Shown here piece after piece: positions 25,182 through 34,612 of a stretch of DNA of 64,000 nt (within the stretch, counting starts at the first letter, position 1; every line of letters starts with the position of its first letter). The stretch covers positions 806,001-870,000 of the forward strand of contig NZ_VKKZ01000019.1 of the NCBI RefSeq assembly GCF_008271745.1. The letters are read 5' to 3'. This stretch comes from Rufibacter glacialis. Its GTDB lineage: Bacteria > Bacteroidota > Bacteroidia > Cytophagales > Hymenobacteraceae. A program made the position numbers and the translations under genes. Under the pieces are notes generated by a model that saw only the letters and a program-made list of their open reading frames with translations, was not told where the DNA came from and did not search any database.

Positions 25182-27716
25182 TTAAGAAGGGTCTACGTCA
25201 ATGACCACCCGCACCTGTTTAAATTCTTTCGTTTTAAGCAGCGTCTGCACCGCATCAAGCACCTGCGCCTTTGACTCGCGCAAGTGGCCGCTTTCGCGGT
25301 CTAGTTTCACATGGATTTCCTGCAGGAACTGGTTCCTGATCTTGAAGATATGCGGGGCCTCGGGGCCTAATACGCTGGTTTTGCCTAAGCGGTCGGTCAG
25401 TTCCTTAGCCAGTAAGATAGCGGCGCCTTCACATGGTCTTGCCTCTGGGTGTTTTACGGTAAGCCTGATCATGCGTACGAAAGGGGGGTATCGGAATTTT
25501 TGGCGGTCTTTGATTTCCTGCTCAAAAAGCCCGGCGTAATCATTTTCAATGACCCGCTGAAAAATAGGTTGGTTGGGGTTGGCGGTCTGGATAAGGACTT
25601 TGCCTTTGTTTCCTTTCCGGCCGGCCCTTCCACTTACCTGCACAAAGAGCTGGTAGGCTCGTTCATGGGCCCTGAAATCAGGAAAGTGGATGATGCTGTC
25701 GGCGCTGAGGATGCCTACCAGGCTCACGTGCTCAAAGTCCAGGCCCTTGGTCACCATTTGGGTGCCTACCAGAATATCGGTGCGCTGCTGCTCAAAATCC
25801 TCAATAATTTGCTGGTGGCTGTTCTTCTTTTTGGTGGTGTCCAGGTCCATGCGCTGGATACGAGCCTGGGGCATGATCAGCTTCAGTTCATCCTCTATCT
25901 TCTCCGTACCGAAGCCTACTGTCTTGAGCATGGTAGAGCCGCAGGCGGGGCAGTCGGTGGGCTTCCGTTCGGTGTAGCCGCAGTAATGGCACCTAAGCTC
26001 ATTGGAGAACTTGTGGTATGACAAACTCACGGCGCAATTGCGGCACTTGGGAATCCAGGCGCAGTCATTGCAGTCAATGAAGGGGGCGTAGCCCCGCCGG
26101 TTCTGGAACAGGATCACCTGCTCATGGCGGTGCAGGGTGTCTTCTATGTCATGCACCAGGCGGTTAGAGAAATGGCTGAGCATGTTCTTGCGCAGGCTTT
26201 CCTGCCGGGTGTCTACCAGTTCCACCTGGGGCAGGGTAGCCTCGCCGTAGCGTTCCAGCAGGTTCACCAGCCCCCAGCGGCCGCTCTGGCAATGGTAATA
26301 CGTCTCCACTGACGGCGTAGCCGACCCCAGCAGGGTCTTGGCGCCCTGGAACTGGGCCATCATGAAGGCCACCTCGCGGGCGTTGTAGCGCGGCGCCGGT
26401 TCGTGCTGTTTGTAAGACGGTTCATGCTCCTCGTCCACAATGATAAGCGAAAGCGAGTGGAACGGGAGAAACACCGATGACCGCACGCCCACTACCACCT
26501 GGAACCGACCTGACAAGATGCCGTTCCAGACTTCCACGCGCTCATTGTCAGAGAACTTGGAATGGTACACGCCCAACCGGTCCCCGAAAACGCGCTTGAG
26601 GCGCGTCACGATCTGAGCGGTGAGCGCGATCTCCGGGAGCAGGTACAAAACCTGACCGCCTGCCTCTACCGCTTTGTTGATCAGGTCAATGTAAATCTCG
26701 GTCTTGCCGCTGCCCGTGATGCCGTGCAACAGCACCGTGCTTTTCTCTTCAAAAATCTCCAGCACCTGGTCGCGGGCCAGGGCCTGGGCGGGCGAGAGGT
26801 CAGACGCCAGGTACGGGCCCCGGCCTTCAGCCATGGGGAAGCGGCTCACTACCATGTCAAACTGCTCCAGCACCCCTTTCTTGAGAAGGGAATTGATCGC
26901 CGACAAAGACAGGTGCGGGTTAGAGGTGAGCACGTTTTTCTCCAGGCCCTCTTCATTCATGCGCAGGTTTTGCAGAATGGGCGTGAGTTGCACGTATTTG
27001 AGCAGCACATCCAGTTGCTTGGGCTTGGGCGCCAACTGGTTGAACAGTTCTTCCAGCGTTTCCTCGTCGGTGGTGAAGGAAGAAGCCAGCCGTACCTTCT
27101 TGACTACTTTAGGTGCGTATTTCTCCGCGATCTCCTCATAGATGATGATGATGTCTTTGAGGAGCAGGGATTTGATGATCTTATGGAAGCTGGTGAGCTG
27201 CAGGAGCTGGCCAACCTCGGTGAAGGTGAGGTGGGGCTTCTGGCGCAGGGCGAAGAGGATTTTCTCCTCGTGGGCCGTGAGGGGCCACTCGTTCGTTTCT
27301 GCCTGGAACTGGGGGTGCAGCTGGATCTGAGACTCACTGCTGAGTTTCAAAGCCGAGGGAAGGGCCGCGTTGATGACTTCGCCCAGGGTGCAGAGGTAAT
27401 ACTCAGCCATCCAGAGGAAAAGACGGAGTTGTGGGCCGGTGACCACGGGCTTCTCGTCAATGACTTCCAGCAGGTATTTGGCCTGGTATTCTTTGGGCGG
27501 CTCCTCATGGATACGTGCCACCACACAGCTGAGTACTTTCTTAGACCCGAACTGTACCAGCACGCGGGCGCCTACCAGCACTTCATCGCTCATCTGGTAA
27601 GGTACCCGGTAGGTGTAGAGTTTGGGTAAGGGTAAAGGTAAAATGACGTCCGCAAACAGGGTTACCCGTTCATGGACGTCATCAGCAGGAATATGGAATT
27701 CTAATTCTGGTGTCAA
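25182..27716 (-). CDS. priA: Primosomal replication-restart helicase PriA
   Basis: PriA recognises stalled replication forks and reloads the replisome. The 844-residue protein has the N-terminal DNA-binding region (LPLPKLYTYRVPYQM), then superfamily 2 helicase motifs: Walker A HGITGSGKTEIY, DEEH in IIVDEEHEPSYKQ and LLGSATPSVETYY. The Zn-binding cysteine cluster follows (CNDC, CRNC, CHYC, CPAC), then the C-terminal helicase half (GTQMVTKGLDFEHVSLVGI). It is longer than the 732-residue E. coli protein because of an insertion of about 110 residues between the N-terminal domain and the helicase, as commonly seen in this phylum. The gene stands alone, with palindromic repeats at both ends. Confidence 0.96.
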   Translation of the reverse strand: MTPELEFHIPADDVHERVTLFADVILPLPLPKLYTYRVPYQMSDEVLVGARVLVQFGSKKVLSCVVARIHEEPPKEYQAKYLLEVIDEKPVVTGPQLRLFLWMAEYYLCTLGEVINAALPSALKLSSESQIQLHPQFQAETNEWPLTAHEEKILFALRQKPHLTFTEVGQLLQLTSFHKIIKSLLLKDIIIIYEEIAEKYAPKVVKKVRLASSFTTDEETLEELFNQLAPKPKQLDVLLKYVQLTPILQNLRMNEEGLEKNVLTSNPHLSLSAINSLLKKGVLEQFDMVVSRFPMAEGRGPYLASDLSPAQALARDQVLEIFEEKSTVLLHGITGSGKTEIYIDLINKAVEAGGQVLYLLPEIALTAQIVTRLKRVFGDRLGVYHSKFSDNERVEVWNGILSGRFQVVVGVRSSVFLPFHSLSLIIVDEEHEPSYKQHEPAPRYNAREVAFMMAQFQGAKTLLGSATPSVETYYHCQSGRWGLVNLLERYGEATLPQVELVDTRQESLRKNMLSHFSNRLVHDIEDTLHRHEQVILFQNRRGYAPFIDCNDCAWIPKCRNCAVSLSYHKFSNELRCHYCGYTERKPTDCPACGSTMLKTVGFGTEKIEDELKLIMPQARIQRMDLDTTKKKNSHQQIIEDFEQQRTDILVGTQMVTKGLDFEHVSLVGILSADSIIHFPDFRAHERAYQLFVQVSGRAGRKGNKGKVLIQTANPNQPIFQRVIENDYAGLFEQEIKDRQKFRYPPFVRMIRLTVKHPEARPCEGAAILLAKELTDRLGKTSVLGPEAPHIFKIRNQFLQEIHVKLDRESGHLRESKAQVLDAVQTLLKTKEFKQVRVVIDVDPS

Positions 27717-27721
27717 AGCGT

Positions 27722-27761
27722 CCGGTTTAGGCCAAAGTTCGGAAAAACAGGCCGGAAACGG
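27722..27761. repeat. Palindromic intergenic repeat copy
   Basis: Left CCGGTTTAGGCC, core AAAGTTCGGAAAAACA and right GGCCGGAAACGG keep most of the arm pairing. It fills the 54-nt gap between priA and the gene at 27771. Confidence 0.65.
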
Positions 27762-27770
27762 AAGGCTTTC

Positions 27771-28232
27771 TTACTTCACTTGGTAGTCTTCCACCAATAA
27801 GGTCAATTGGTTGTCCTGGAGCACGGTAGCGTACAGCAACACAGGCTCGTCTTCGCGCACCTCCAGCTCCAGTTGCTCCACCAAAATGGATTTCACCGGC
27901 AGCCACACTTCTTTGTCTGCCGAGGTGAACAGCATCTCTTTGCGGTACTGGCGGATGTCTGCGGGTTTGAAGCCCTTCTGCTTCATGCGCTGGATGTTCT
28001 CCAAAGTGATGTTGCGGGTTTTCCCTTCATAAACCAGCGACAACCGGCAGGCCGGAAGACTGGTCTGGCCAGAGGGGACTTGGGAAACGGCGGGCGTGGT
28101 GCTTTGCAGGGCTTCCAGGGTGGTCTCAGGATGGGATTTCTGCAGGCGTTTCCAATAACCGTCTCCGTTCTGGGCCGAGGCAGTGGCGGCAAAGGCCAAG
28201 GTGACGGCCCCTAGTATGAGTAACTTCTTCAC
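27771..28232 (-). CDS. Secreted hypothetical protein
   Basis: A 153-residue exported protein of unknown family. I place the start at GTG 28232, giving V/MKKLLILGAVTLAFAATASAQ, a textbook signal peptide. The longer frame from 28271 begins with Leu/Asn/Phe-rich residues and no charge. The mature protein has VYEGKTRNITLENIQRMKQKGFKPADIRQYRKEMLF, then LPVKSILVEQLELEVREDEPVLLYATVLQDNQLTLLVEDYQ, suggesting a small beta-rich domain. It lies in the same direction as priA downstream and the DUF255 gene upstream, but gaps with repeats separate them. Confidence 0.65.
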   Translation of the reverse strand: MKKLLILGAVTLAFAATASAQNGDGYWKRLQKSHPETTLEALQSTTPAVSQVPSGQTSLPACRLSLVYEGKTRNITLENIQRMKQKGFKPADIRQYRKEMLFTSADKEVWLPVKSILVEQLELEVREDEPVLLYATVLQDNQLTLLVEDYQVK

Positions 28233-28308
28233 GAAAAGGAATGGGTTTAGGTTCTGGAGGAGCAACAGCAATTGCCCCCGGGCAGTTCTAAACTTAGCAG
28301 AAAAAAAA

Positions 28309-28342
28309 CGTTTTCAGGATATTTTCTGAAAAACACCCCTTA
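28309..28342. repeat. Palindromic intergenic repeat, degenerate copy
   Basis: The left arm CGTTTTCAGG and core ATTTTCTGAAAAACA are present; the right arm (CCCCTTAA) has lost pairing. Confidence 0.5.
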
Positions 28343-28388
28343 ATTACCCTTTCCAGTGGGTTGGTGAATTTTATTGAAAGCCACTGCC

Positions 28389-30431
28389 TTACCTTTTGGT
28401 CAGGGTTCCTATCTGCTCCAGGGCGGCAGCCACGGTCTGCACCGGTAGTTGGCAGGTCTTCTGGACGCACACGTACAGCGTGGTGTTCCCGTCCTGCGCA
28501 TACCGGTCTTCTAATAAAGGCAAGCCCGAGTTTCCTGCTTCTTTCGTCCCGGCTAGTAAGACATTAGGTAAAAAGTGCTGGTGCAACAGGTTCCGGAAAG
28601 AGGGGGCCTCTGGACCAATGATAGCCACCTCAGCGGCAGGCTGCACCTTCAGGTAGTATAGGCTTGCCCAGTTGGCCAGATGAGACGGCTCCTGCACCAC
28701 CAGGTCACGCACCCTGGCCAGCATCTTCTCTGACAGGTGGCTATGTTGGTCTTTGTCGAAGTAAAGGCCCAGCAAGTGCAGGTTCATAGCCATGACTGAG
28801 TTAGAGGCGGGTATGACGTTGTCAAAAAGCTCTTTCTTGCGGGCAATCAGCTGCTCGCCGGTAGCGCCGGTGAAGAAGAAAAGCTCCTCCTGTGGGTCAA
28901 AGAAGTGGGTGAGGGTTTCCTGGGTAAGGAGGCGGGCTTCTTTGAGCCATTTTTCCTCAAACGTGACCTGGTAAAGGCCAATCAAAGCCTGGATCAGGAG
29001 GGCATAGTCTTCCAGGAAACCGGCCACGGTGGCTTTGCCGGCTTTGTAGTTGTGGAACAGCTGGTTCCCTTGTTTCAGGTACTGCAGCAGGAAATGGGCG
29101 TTGGTGCAGGCAAGCTCCAGCAATTTAGGCTCCTGGAAAGCTTTGTAAGCATCAGTAAGCCCGGTGACCATGAGAGCGTTCCACGAGGTGAGGATTTTGT
29201 CATCCAGACCTGGTCGCACCCGTTGCGCCCTGGCTTGGAGCAGGATGTCTTTCCAATGCTGCACGCGTTCCTGCAATTCCTCCACTGAAAGCCCCTGGTC
29301 GGCGGCGAAGGCTTCATCGGTTTGGCGGCGGTGCAGGATATTCACGCCGTGCTCCCAGTTACCGGCGGCGGAGGTGTTGTAGTAGTGGCTGGCCAGTTCG
29401 GCTTGTTCGCCTAAAAGCCCGTTTAGTTCGGCTTGCGTGAATACGTAGAATTTGCCTTCCTCGCCTTCGCTGTCCGCATCCAATGACGAATAGAAGCCGC
29501 CGTCTGGGTGGGTCAGTTCCCGCTCCACGAAGGCCACGGTGTCCAGGACCACTTGCCGGTACAGATCGTTGCGGGTGACCTGGTAGGCCTCGGCGTACAG
29601 GCTGATCAACTGCGCGTTATCATACAGCATCTTCTCAAAATGCGGCACCAGCCAGTGAGGGTCTGTGGAATACCGGGCAAACCCGCCGCCCACCTGGTCA
29701 TAGATGCCCCCCAAGGCTATTTCCTCCAGGGTGAGGTTCACTTGTTCCAGGGCCGCAGGATCTTGGCTATGGTGGTAGTAACGAAGCAGGAAGCGCCAGA
29801 TGCTGGGCATAGGGAACTTGGGAGCTTCGCCCGTACCGCCTCTTTTCAGGTCAAAACGGCTTTTCAGGCGCTGGAACATTTGCTCCAGATCTGCTGCGTT
29901 CACGGCTGGATTGCTTTCCCGCAGCCCATACCGGGCCAATTCGCTTTGGTTCAAGTGCTGCGCGAACTGCTCTGCAGAGGTGTCCAGCTCCTTTCGGCTT
30001 TTAATATAGGCCTGGGCAATGCTTTGCAAGAGCTGCCGCCAGGTCTGGGGCGGGTAATAGGTGCCGCCGTAGAAAGGCTTGGCGTCTGGGTTCAGGAAGA
30101 CATTGAGCGGCCAGCCACCTTGTACGCCCATGGCCTGTACCGCATCCATGTAGACCTGGTCCACATCGGGCCGTTCTTCGCGGTCTACCTTGATGCAGAC
30201 AAAGTGCTGGTTCATGACCTGGGCAATCTCTTCCTGCTCAAAAGACTCATGCTCCATCACGTGGCACCAATGGCAGGCGGCATAGCCGATGCTGACCAGG
30301 ATGGGTTTCTGCTCGTCTTGAGCTTTCTGCAGGGCTTCAGGACCCCAGGGGAACCAGTGCACAGGGTTATAGGCGTGCTGCAACAGGTACGGGCTGGATT
30401 CCTGCGCAAGGCGGTTAGGCTTCTTTTCCAT
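28389..30431 (-). CDS. Thioredoxin-domain protein of the YyaL/DUF255 (SSP411) family
   Basis: A 680-residue cytoplasmic protein. The N-terminal 170 residues are the DUF255 thioredoxin-like domain, starting [19 protein letters not shown] with the redox motif CHWC in [15 protein letters not shown]. The remainder is an (alpha/alpha)6 barrel like N-acylglucosamine epimerases or cellobiose epimerases: [42 protein letters not shown] and [11 protein letters not shown]. The family is conserved from bacteria to mammals (SPATA20), but its activity is not firmly established. The length is normal. The palindromic copy at 30455-30493 separates it from the GSCFA gene upstream. Confidence 0.92.
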   Translation of the reverse strand: MEKKPNRLAQESSPYLLQHAYNPVHWFPWGPEALQKAQDEQKPILVSIGYAACHWCHVMEHESFEQEEIAQVMNQHFVCIKVDREERPDVDQVYMDAVQAMGVQGGWPLNVFLNPDAKPFYGGTYYPPQTWRQLLQSIAQAYIKSRKELDTSAEQFAQHLNQSELARYGLRESNPAVNAADLEQMFQRLKSRFDLKRGGTGEAPKFPMPSIWRFLLRYYHHSQDPAALEQVNLTLEEIALGGIYDQVGGGFARYSTDPHWLVPHFEKMLYDNAQLISLYAEAYQVTRNDLYRQVVLDTVAFVERELTHPDGGFYSSLDADSEGEEGKFYVFTQAELNGLLGEQAELASHYYNTSAAGNWEHGVNILHRRQTDEAFAADQGLSVEELQERVQHWKDILLQARAQRVRPGLDDKILTSWNALMVTGLTDAYKAFQEPKLLELACTNAHFLLQYLKQGNQLFHNYKAGKATVAGFLEDYALLIQALIGLYQVTFEEKWLKEARLLTQETLTHFFDPQEELFFFTGATGEQLIARKKELFDNVIPASNSVMAMNLHLLGLYFDKDQHSHLSEKMLARVRDLVVQEPSHLANWASLYYLKVQPAAEVAIIGPEAPSFRNLLHQHFLPNVLLAGTKEAGNSGLPLLEDRYAQDGNTTLYVCVQKTCQLPVQTVAAALEQIGTLTKR

Positions 30432-30454
30432 GGTTCAAGAGCAAGTGGAGAACA

Positions 30455-30493
30455 CTGTTTTCGCCTTCTTTCTGCAAAAAGAGCCTGAAACAG
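30455..30493. repeat. Palindromic intergenic repeat copy
   Basis: CTGTTTTCGCC, core TTCTTTCTGCAAAAAGAG and CCTGAAACAG follow the family layout. It ends 2 nt before the stop codon of the GSCFA gene (30496-30498). Confidence 0.65.
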
Positions 30494-30495
30494 CA

Positions 30496-31479
30496 TCAGT
30501 CTATACGCAACTGGCGCTGAACGGTGGCAATCTCAGTTTGCATGTCTGCCTCCAGAGACAAAGCCTGAAGCTTCTGCAGGAGTTTCTGCAGGAACTGTTG
30601 GTGGCCCTGGCTGTGGGGGTGGAACGGTTTGTGGGCCAGTTCCCGCCTGATCTCCTGCCAGCGGCCCAGGAAGTGGGTGAAGGCGGGGTCTGCGTAGGCC
30701 TGGATGAATTTTTCCCAGATGTAATCCTCGGCCATCTCTGAGGGGTGCAGCAGATCATTGGCGTAGAACCGGTAGTCCCGCAGGTCATCCAGCAGGATCT
30801 CGTAGGCGGGGAAGTAGGTGATCTGCGGATGGCTTTCCATGGCCTGATGAGCCGCCACCCGCAGCAGGCTTTTGCTCACAGCATTCAGGGGCAGGGTATC
30901 TTTCAGGTGCCGAACCGGGCTTACCGTAAGAATGACCTGTAGGCTGGGGTAATGCTGCTGCAGGAGGTGCAAGGTTTGCCGGGTATCCTGGACCAGTTCG
31001 TCCAGCGAGAGCAGGCGCTTGGTAAAGGCTTTCTGGGGTATTTTGTGGCAATTGGCCACGAAACTTCCGGTGTCGTTTCGGGCATAGACATAGGCGGTTC
31101 CCCAGGTGAGCAGCAAAGCCTGGGTCTGGCCTAAGAAAACGCGGGCCTTTTCCAACTGCACCTGTAGCTGCCGCACCAATTCCTCTGGCTCTGCGTGGGA
31201 AAAGGAGGAATGGAAATCATAATGGTACCAGATGCCGTTCTGCTCCACCAGCCCCGCCGCCAGGTCGTGGGTGTCTTGGGTGATGGCTGCCCGCAGCAGC
31301 TTGTGCAGCGACAAGGGGTTGAAGATGGTGCCGAACGGGTTGACCAGGACCTGCGCTTTGGCCTCCTGCAGCCTCCGGCCCATGACCTCCGCAAAGCAGG
31401 AGCCCATGGTGAAGATGCCTTTGGTGCGGGAAAACCGGATGGGCGCGATAGGAACGGTGACTTCAGTGCGGAACGGCAT
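30496..31479 (-). CDS. GSCFA-domain protein
   Basis: A 327-residue protein of the GSCFA family, named for its N-terminal motif, seen here as GSCFAEVMGRRL at about residue 27. The fold is that of SGNH/GDSL-type hydrolases, with the motif Ser as the likely nucleophile. A downstream HPSEMAEDYIWEKF near residue 250 provides the block with the Asp/His-like pair. Members are common in Bacteroidota and the substrate is unknown; carbohydrate or peptidoglycan de-acylation is only a guess. No signal peptide is evident. It is followed upstream (in reading direction) by the HAD phosphatase 45 nt away, so the two may share a transcript. Confidence 0.88.
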   Translation of the reverse strand: MPFRTEVTVPIAPIRFSRTKGIFTMGSCFAEVMGRRLQEAKAQVLVNPFGTIFNPLSLHKLLRAAITQDTHDLAAGLVEQNGIWYHYDFHSSFSHAEPEELVRQLQVQLEKARVFLGQTQALLLTWGTAYVYARNDTGSFVANCHKIPQKAFTKRLLSLDELVQDTRQTLHLLQQHYPSLQVILTVSPVRHLKDTLPLNAVSKSLLRVAAHQAMESHPQITYFPAYEILLDDLRDYRFYANDLLHPSEMAEDYIWEKFIQAYADPAFTHFLGRWQEIRRELAHKPFHPHSQGHQQFLQKLLQKLQALSLEADMQTEIATVQRQLRID

Positions 31480-31524
31480 AGGCAGATAAACGGTGAGCGG
31501 AGGGTGAAGGTACTAAAATCTCTT

Positions 31525-32214
31525 TTACGCCTCTTTGGTTAAAATAGGGTATAAATCTGCCAGGGAATGGATGGTAAACCGGGGTTCTGCGGCCAGGCAG
31601 GCCGCTTCAGCGCCATACCCGTAGGCGGCCCAACAAGAAACAAGGCCGGCATTATTGGCGAACTGCAGGTCGGCGTCGGTGTCGCCCACCATGAGTACCC
31701 TTGAAGCCGGTACCTCAGGATAGCGGGGTTGAATGACCTGTTCATACGCCATGGGGTGGGGTTTCTTCTGGAGCGGGTGCTCCGGATTATCGCCCAAGAC
31801 CAGGGCAAAGTGCTGACGCAGGTTAAACCGGTCCAAGGCGTCTTCTATGGCCCGTTGGCCTTTGTTGCTGATGACCACGCAGGTGACCTGCTGCACTTTG
31901 AGCTGGGCCAGCAGGTCTTCCGCGCCTGGGAACAGGGTGGTGAGTTGGCCGCCCTCGGTGTCATAGAGGCGGCGGTAATGAAGGCCCCAGTCCCTTAGTT
32001 CACCTTCGTTCTGTGATCCTTGCAGGGGCGGGTGGAGCTGGGGCAACAGTTCTGAGATATTACCGCCCGTGCCTACCGCCTGTTTGATGGTTTCTGGAGT
32101 GGGAGGGGGCAGGGCCTTCTCCTCAAACAACTTCTGGAACGTGTAGAGAATGGCTTCTTCTGTGGCGCACAACGTACCGTCAAAATCAAAGATGACAATT
32201 GGAAAAGGAACCAT
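31525..32214 (-). CDS. HAD-family hydrolase, phosphoglycolate phosphatase-like
   Basis: A 229-residue cytoplasmic phosphatase of HAD subfamily IA. Motif I is FDFDGTLCATEEAI (nucleophile Asp near residue 10), motif II is VVISNKG, the motif III Lys is probably in KKPHPMAYEQVI, and motif IV is MVGDTDADLQFANNAG. A helical cap (about residues 20-90) and the length resemble phosphoglycolate and beta-phosphoglucomutase-like phosphatases. The substrate is not determined by sequence. It is probably co-transcribed with the GSCFA gene. Confidence 0.88.
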   Translation of the reverse strand: MVPFPIVIFDFDGTLCATEEAILYTFQKLFEEKALPPPTPETIKQAVGTGGNISELLPQLHPPLQGSQNEGELRDWGLHYRRLYDTEGGQLTTLFPGAEDLLAQLKVQQVTCVVISNKGQRAIEDALDRFNLRQHFALVLGDNPEHPLQKKPHPMAYEQVIQPRYPEVPASRVLMVGDTDADLQFANNAGLVSCWAAYGYGAEAACLAAEPRFTIHSLADLYPILTKEA

Positions 32215-32264
32215 AGAATAGAATCAAGGTGTGAATTACCGCATACTCCGCCGCTGCCGCATTT

Positions 32265-32300
32265 GTTTTAAGGGTTCTTTCTTGAAAAGAGGCGGAAAAG
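32265..32300. repeat. Palindromic intergenic repeat, degenerate copy
   Basis: Left GTTTTAAGGG, core TTCTTTCTTGAAAAGA and right GGCGGAAAAG keep the family spacing. It lies between the HAD gene and the ribosomal protein operon. Confidence 0.5.
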
Positions 32301-32352
32301 GGAGGCAGGAACCTAAGGGAAAGGGAAATGCTGGTTCTACCCTAAAAACAAA

Positions 32353-32380
32353 ATGTCCTGCCGGGGTACGGCAGGACATT
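32353..32380 (-). terminator. Rho-independent terminator of the rpsF-rpsR-rplI operon
   Basis: A perfect 11-bp stem (ATGTCCTGCCG) around a 6-nt or shorter loop, flanked by A/T runs, starts 24 nt after the rplI stop. Confidence 0.8.
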
Positions 32381-32403
32381 TAAAAAGGAGTGTGTTGTAC
32401 TGC

Positions 32404-32847
32404 TTAAGCAGCCACCACGTTGAAACGCACTTGGTGCTTCACTTCTTTGTGTAGGTTGATCGTAGCGGTGTACTCACCCAAAGACTTCACCTCTTGGTCA
32501 AAGTCGATGCGCTTGCGGTCTACTTCATAACCCAGGGCTTTCAGAGCCTCAGATACCTGCAAGGTAGTCACGGCACCGAAGATCTTGCCGCTCTCACCTG
32601 CTTTGGCAGGGATCTCTAACAAGGTGTCACCAATACGGTTGGCTAATTCCTGGGCATCTTTTTGGATTTTCTCAGCTTTGTGGGCTGCCTGGCGGGTGTT
32701 CTCAGCCACTACTTTACGGGCAGAAGGGGTAGCCATTTCAGCTAAGCCTTGCGGGATCAAGTAGTTACGGCCAAAACCTGGCTTTACAGAAACGATATCG
32801 TTTTTATAGCCAACGCCTTTCACGTCATCTTTCAGAATAACTTCCAT
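32404..32847 (-). CDS. rplI: 50S ribosomal protein L9
   Basis: L9 binds 23S rRNA at the base of the L1 stalk and helps hold the reading frame. The N-terminal domain is typical: MEVILKDDVKGVGYKNDIVSVKPGFGRNYLIPQGLAE. A long helix (KVVAENTRQAAHKAEKIQKDAQELANRI) leads to the C-terminal domain with GKIFGAVTTLQVSEAL and VKSLGEYTATINLHKEV. The 147 residues are normal. It is the last gene of rpsF-rpsR-rplI, 14 nt after rpsR, and ends in a terminator. Confidence 0.98.
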   Translation of the reverse strand: MEVILKDDVKGVGYKNDIVSVKPGFGRNYLIPQGLAEMATPSARKVVAENTRQAAHKAEKIQKDAQELANRIGDTLLEIPAKAGESGKIFGAVTTLQVSEALKALGYEVDRKRIDFDQEVKSLGEYTATINLHKEVKHQVRFNVVAA

Positions 32848-32861
32848 CTTGTTTTACCTCC

Positions 32862-33113
32862 TTATTTTAAAGAATCCGTTACGTAAGGCAAAATAGCCAA
32901 GTGGCGTGCTCTGGCAACCGCCTGAGATACACGACGCTGGAACTTCAAGCTGGTTCCAGTTAAACGACGGGGCAACAGCTTGCCTTGCTCGTTCACGAAC
33001 TTCAATAAGAAGTTACCATCTTTGTAATCAATGTACTGGATTCCGTTTTTCTTGAAACGGCAGTATTTCTTGCGCGTGTCTTGCTTGTGGATTTTCTCGT
33101 TAACTAAACTCAT
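32862..33113 (-). CDS. rpsR: 30S ribosomal protein S18
   Basis: S18 binds the 16S rRNA platform together with S6. The 83-residue protein contains the conserved YIDYKDGNFLLKFVNEQGKLLPRRLTGTSLKFQRRVSQAVARARHLAILPYV. Its ATG overlaps the rpsF TGA by 4 nt (ATGA), so translation is coupled to its binding partner S6. CRFKKNG at about residue 18 retains the family Cys, usually part of a Zn-binding form, here with one Cys only. Confidence 0.98.
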   Translation of the reverse strand: MSLVNEKIHKQDTRKKYCRFKKNGIQYIDYKDGNFLLKFVNEQGKLLPRRLTGTSLKFQRRVSQAVARARHLAILPYVTDSLK

Positions 33114-33481
33114 GACGCTTGGGCCTCCTTCTCTTTTTTAGATGATTTGAATTCACCGTTTCTGCGGCGCTCGTTGTAAGCAACAGCGTGCTTATCCAGG
33201 GCAGTGGTCAAAAAGCGGATGATTTTCTCATCGCGACGGAAAGCAAGTTCTAAGGCATCTACAATGGTAGAAGGTCCTTGGAACTCCACGAGGTGGTAGA
33301 AACCAGTGTTTTTCTTCTGGATTGGGTACGCCAGTTTTTTTAGGCCCCAGTTCTCCTCATGAATAATGTCGGCGCCATTTTCCTTAAGCACCTGTCTGAA
33401 CTTCTCGACCGTCTCTGTCATCTGAGCCTCGTTCAGCAACGGGGTCATGATGTAGAGTACTTCGTAATTTTTTAAAGTCAT
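33110..33481 (-). CDS. rpsF: 30S ribosomal protein S6
   Basis: S6 forms a heterodimer with S18 on the 30S platform. Starting at ATG 33481 the protein is 123 residues (MTLKNYEVLYIMTPLLNEAQ). The longer frame to 33550 adds a Cys/Phe-rich leader that is not part of the family and would start upstream of the promoter. Conserved sequence includes ENWGLKKLAYPIQKKNTGFYHLVEF and RRDEKIIRFLTTALD. It is the first gene of the operon, overlapping rpsR by 4 nt. The putative promoter at 33510-33541 leaves a leader of about 22 nt. Confidence 0.97.
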   Translation of the reverse strand: MTLKNYEVLYIMTPLLNEAQMTETVEKFRQVLKENGADIIHEENWGLKKLAYPIQKKNTGFYHLVEFQGPSTIVDALELAFRRDEKIIRFLTTALDKHAVAYNERRRNGEFKSSKKEKEAQAS

Positions 33482-33509
33482 TTGAAAAAATGATTTTGGT
33501 TCGAAGGGG

Positions 33510-33541
33510 CAAAGGTAGAGCGATTTCTGACAGAAACCAAG
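33510..33541 (-). promoter_or_regulatory. Promoter of the rpsF-rpsR-rplI operon
   Basis: On the minus strand CTTG (33538-33541), a 20-nt spacer and TACCTTTG (33510-33517) match TTTG-N19..21-TAnnTTTG with one mismatch. A second -7-like TATCTTTG occurs further upstream. Confidence 0.55.
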
Positions 33542-34537
33542 CATCTTCAAAGATAAAGTGCAGGCACAGAGGCCATGTTCCCCTGATGCCTTTCCGGGAT
33601 GATGCCTGGGGCGTATGCGACCTTTGTCTTTCTAGTATTTGGGTTTGCGTCTGTGGTTGAATTCTCGCCTACAAAGGATTCTGGCCTGGTTTGGTAAAAT
33701 CAGGGAAGAAACGGGTTTGCCCCGTACAACCACCCTAGTGCCGGGAAGAAGGTTGCTGCAAGGGAGGAGTGGAGGTAGGGATTATCATCTATTGAGGGTT
33801 GTGAGAACTCCTCCTGCTTGGGCTGGTCATATGAAATATAATATGGAGAGGGCCAAATGAGGTAGGTGTTCCCTTTATATATAAGGAGTCCATCTAAAGA
33901 ACAAGGAGGCAACTTCCTTCTATTGGCTATTGGCTTCCTGGTAGATTCTGCTCAAGCACCTATTGGACGGCACCCCTTTTGATGAGCGCCATTGGTCGGT
34001 CCATCAAGAAAGAGGAACAGCGGACAACAAACTGCTTCAGGCAAGAGCCGACACCTGAAAGACTAGGGAGAAAGGCGCACGTCTGAGAATGGAGGAGGTA
34101 GATGAGCTTGTTGAACGGGAACCGGAGGGGAGAAACTACTCTGTTTTCCTTTTTTTAGAAGAATTTAAAGGGGTGAAGATTAACAGACCCAAGAAACCAA
34201 AGGTAAAATTGGTTTCTGTTAAGGTGACATAAGCTAAAAAAGCCCGCGATTGAAACGCAACTCCGTATTAACCCTCGTTCTAAGGCAGAATAAATACTAA
34301 TTAGGATATTTTCGAGTGTTTAATTGTGTTTTGTAGATATCAAAATGCCATCTCTCAGAACTTATTGCTCCCGAAGAGGGTATAGGCAGAAGCCCTTTGG
34401 GCAGGGGGTGAGGAAAACCAGGGTTTAATTTATAAAGGTTCTAAATAGGGCTAAAACAGCCTGTTAAAGGCCTTATGCCTCTCTAAACAAGGAGTTAAGA
34501 GAGGCTTCTATATAGCCTAAAAATAAGGAATATTAAG

Positions 34538-34568
34538 TTTGATTAATGGTCTTGGGGTAGTAGATTTG
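34538..34568 (+). promoter_or_regulatory. Promoter of the act-cox respiratory operon
   Basis: TTTG (34538-34541), exactly 19 nt, then TAGATTTG (34561-34568) is a perfect match to the published Bacteroidota vegetative promoter pattern. The start of transcription would be near 34574, about 39 nt before the actA ATG. It is the best promoter match in the window. Confidence 0.7.
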
Positions 34569-34612
34569 TGCCCGTAATGTACTTTCACTTTTCTTAACAC
34601 TACAATTAAGCT

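Larger units (their letters stand above)
33482..34612. other. 1.1-kb divergent intergenic region between the rpsF and act-cox operons
   Basis: No protein-like frame or RNA gene is recognised. It contains the rpsF promoter (33510-33541), a hairpin at 34192-34217 (AGAAACCAA and TTGGTTTCT arms, 8-nt loop) and the respiratory operon promoter (34538-34568). The middle 33.6-34.4 kb is A/T-richer than the flanking genes. The size is large for this genome, where gaps are usually under 200 nt. Confidence 0.55.

Noticed and set aside
26562-27629. 355-codon plus-strand frame opposite priA
   Set aside because: Exact shadow of a clear priA gene; the translation has no family motifs and an abnormal Gln/Leu/Val/Gly bias from reverse-complement codons.
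33639-33860. 73-codon plus-strand frame in the rpsF-actA gap
   Set aside because: No start context, no homology-like pattern and Arg/Gly-rich composition; treated as chance.
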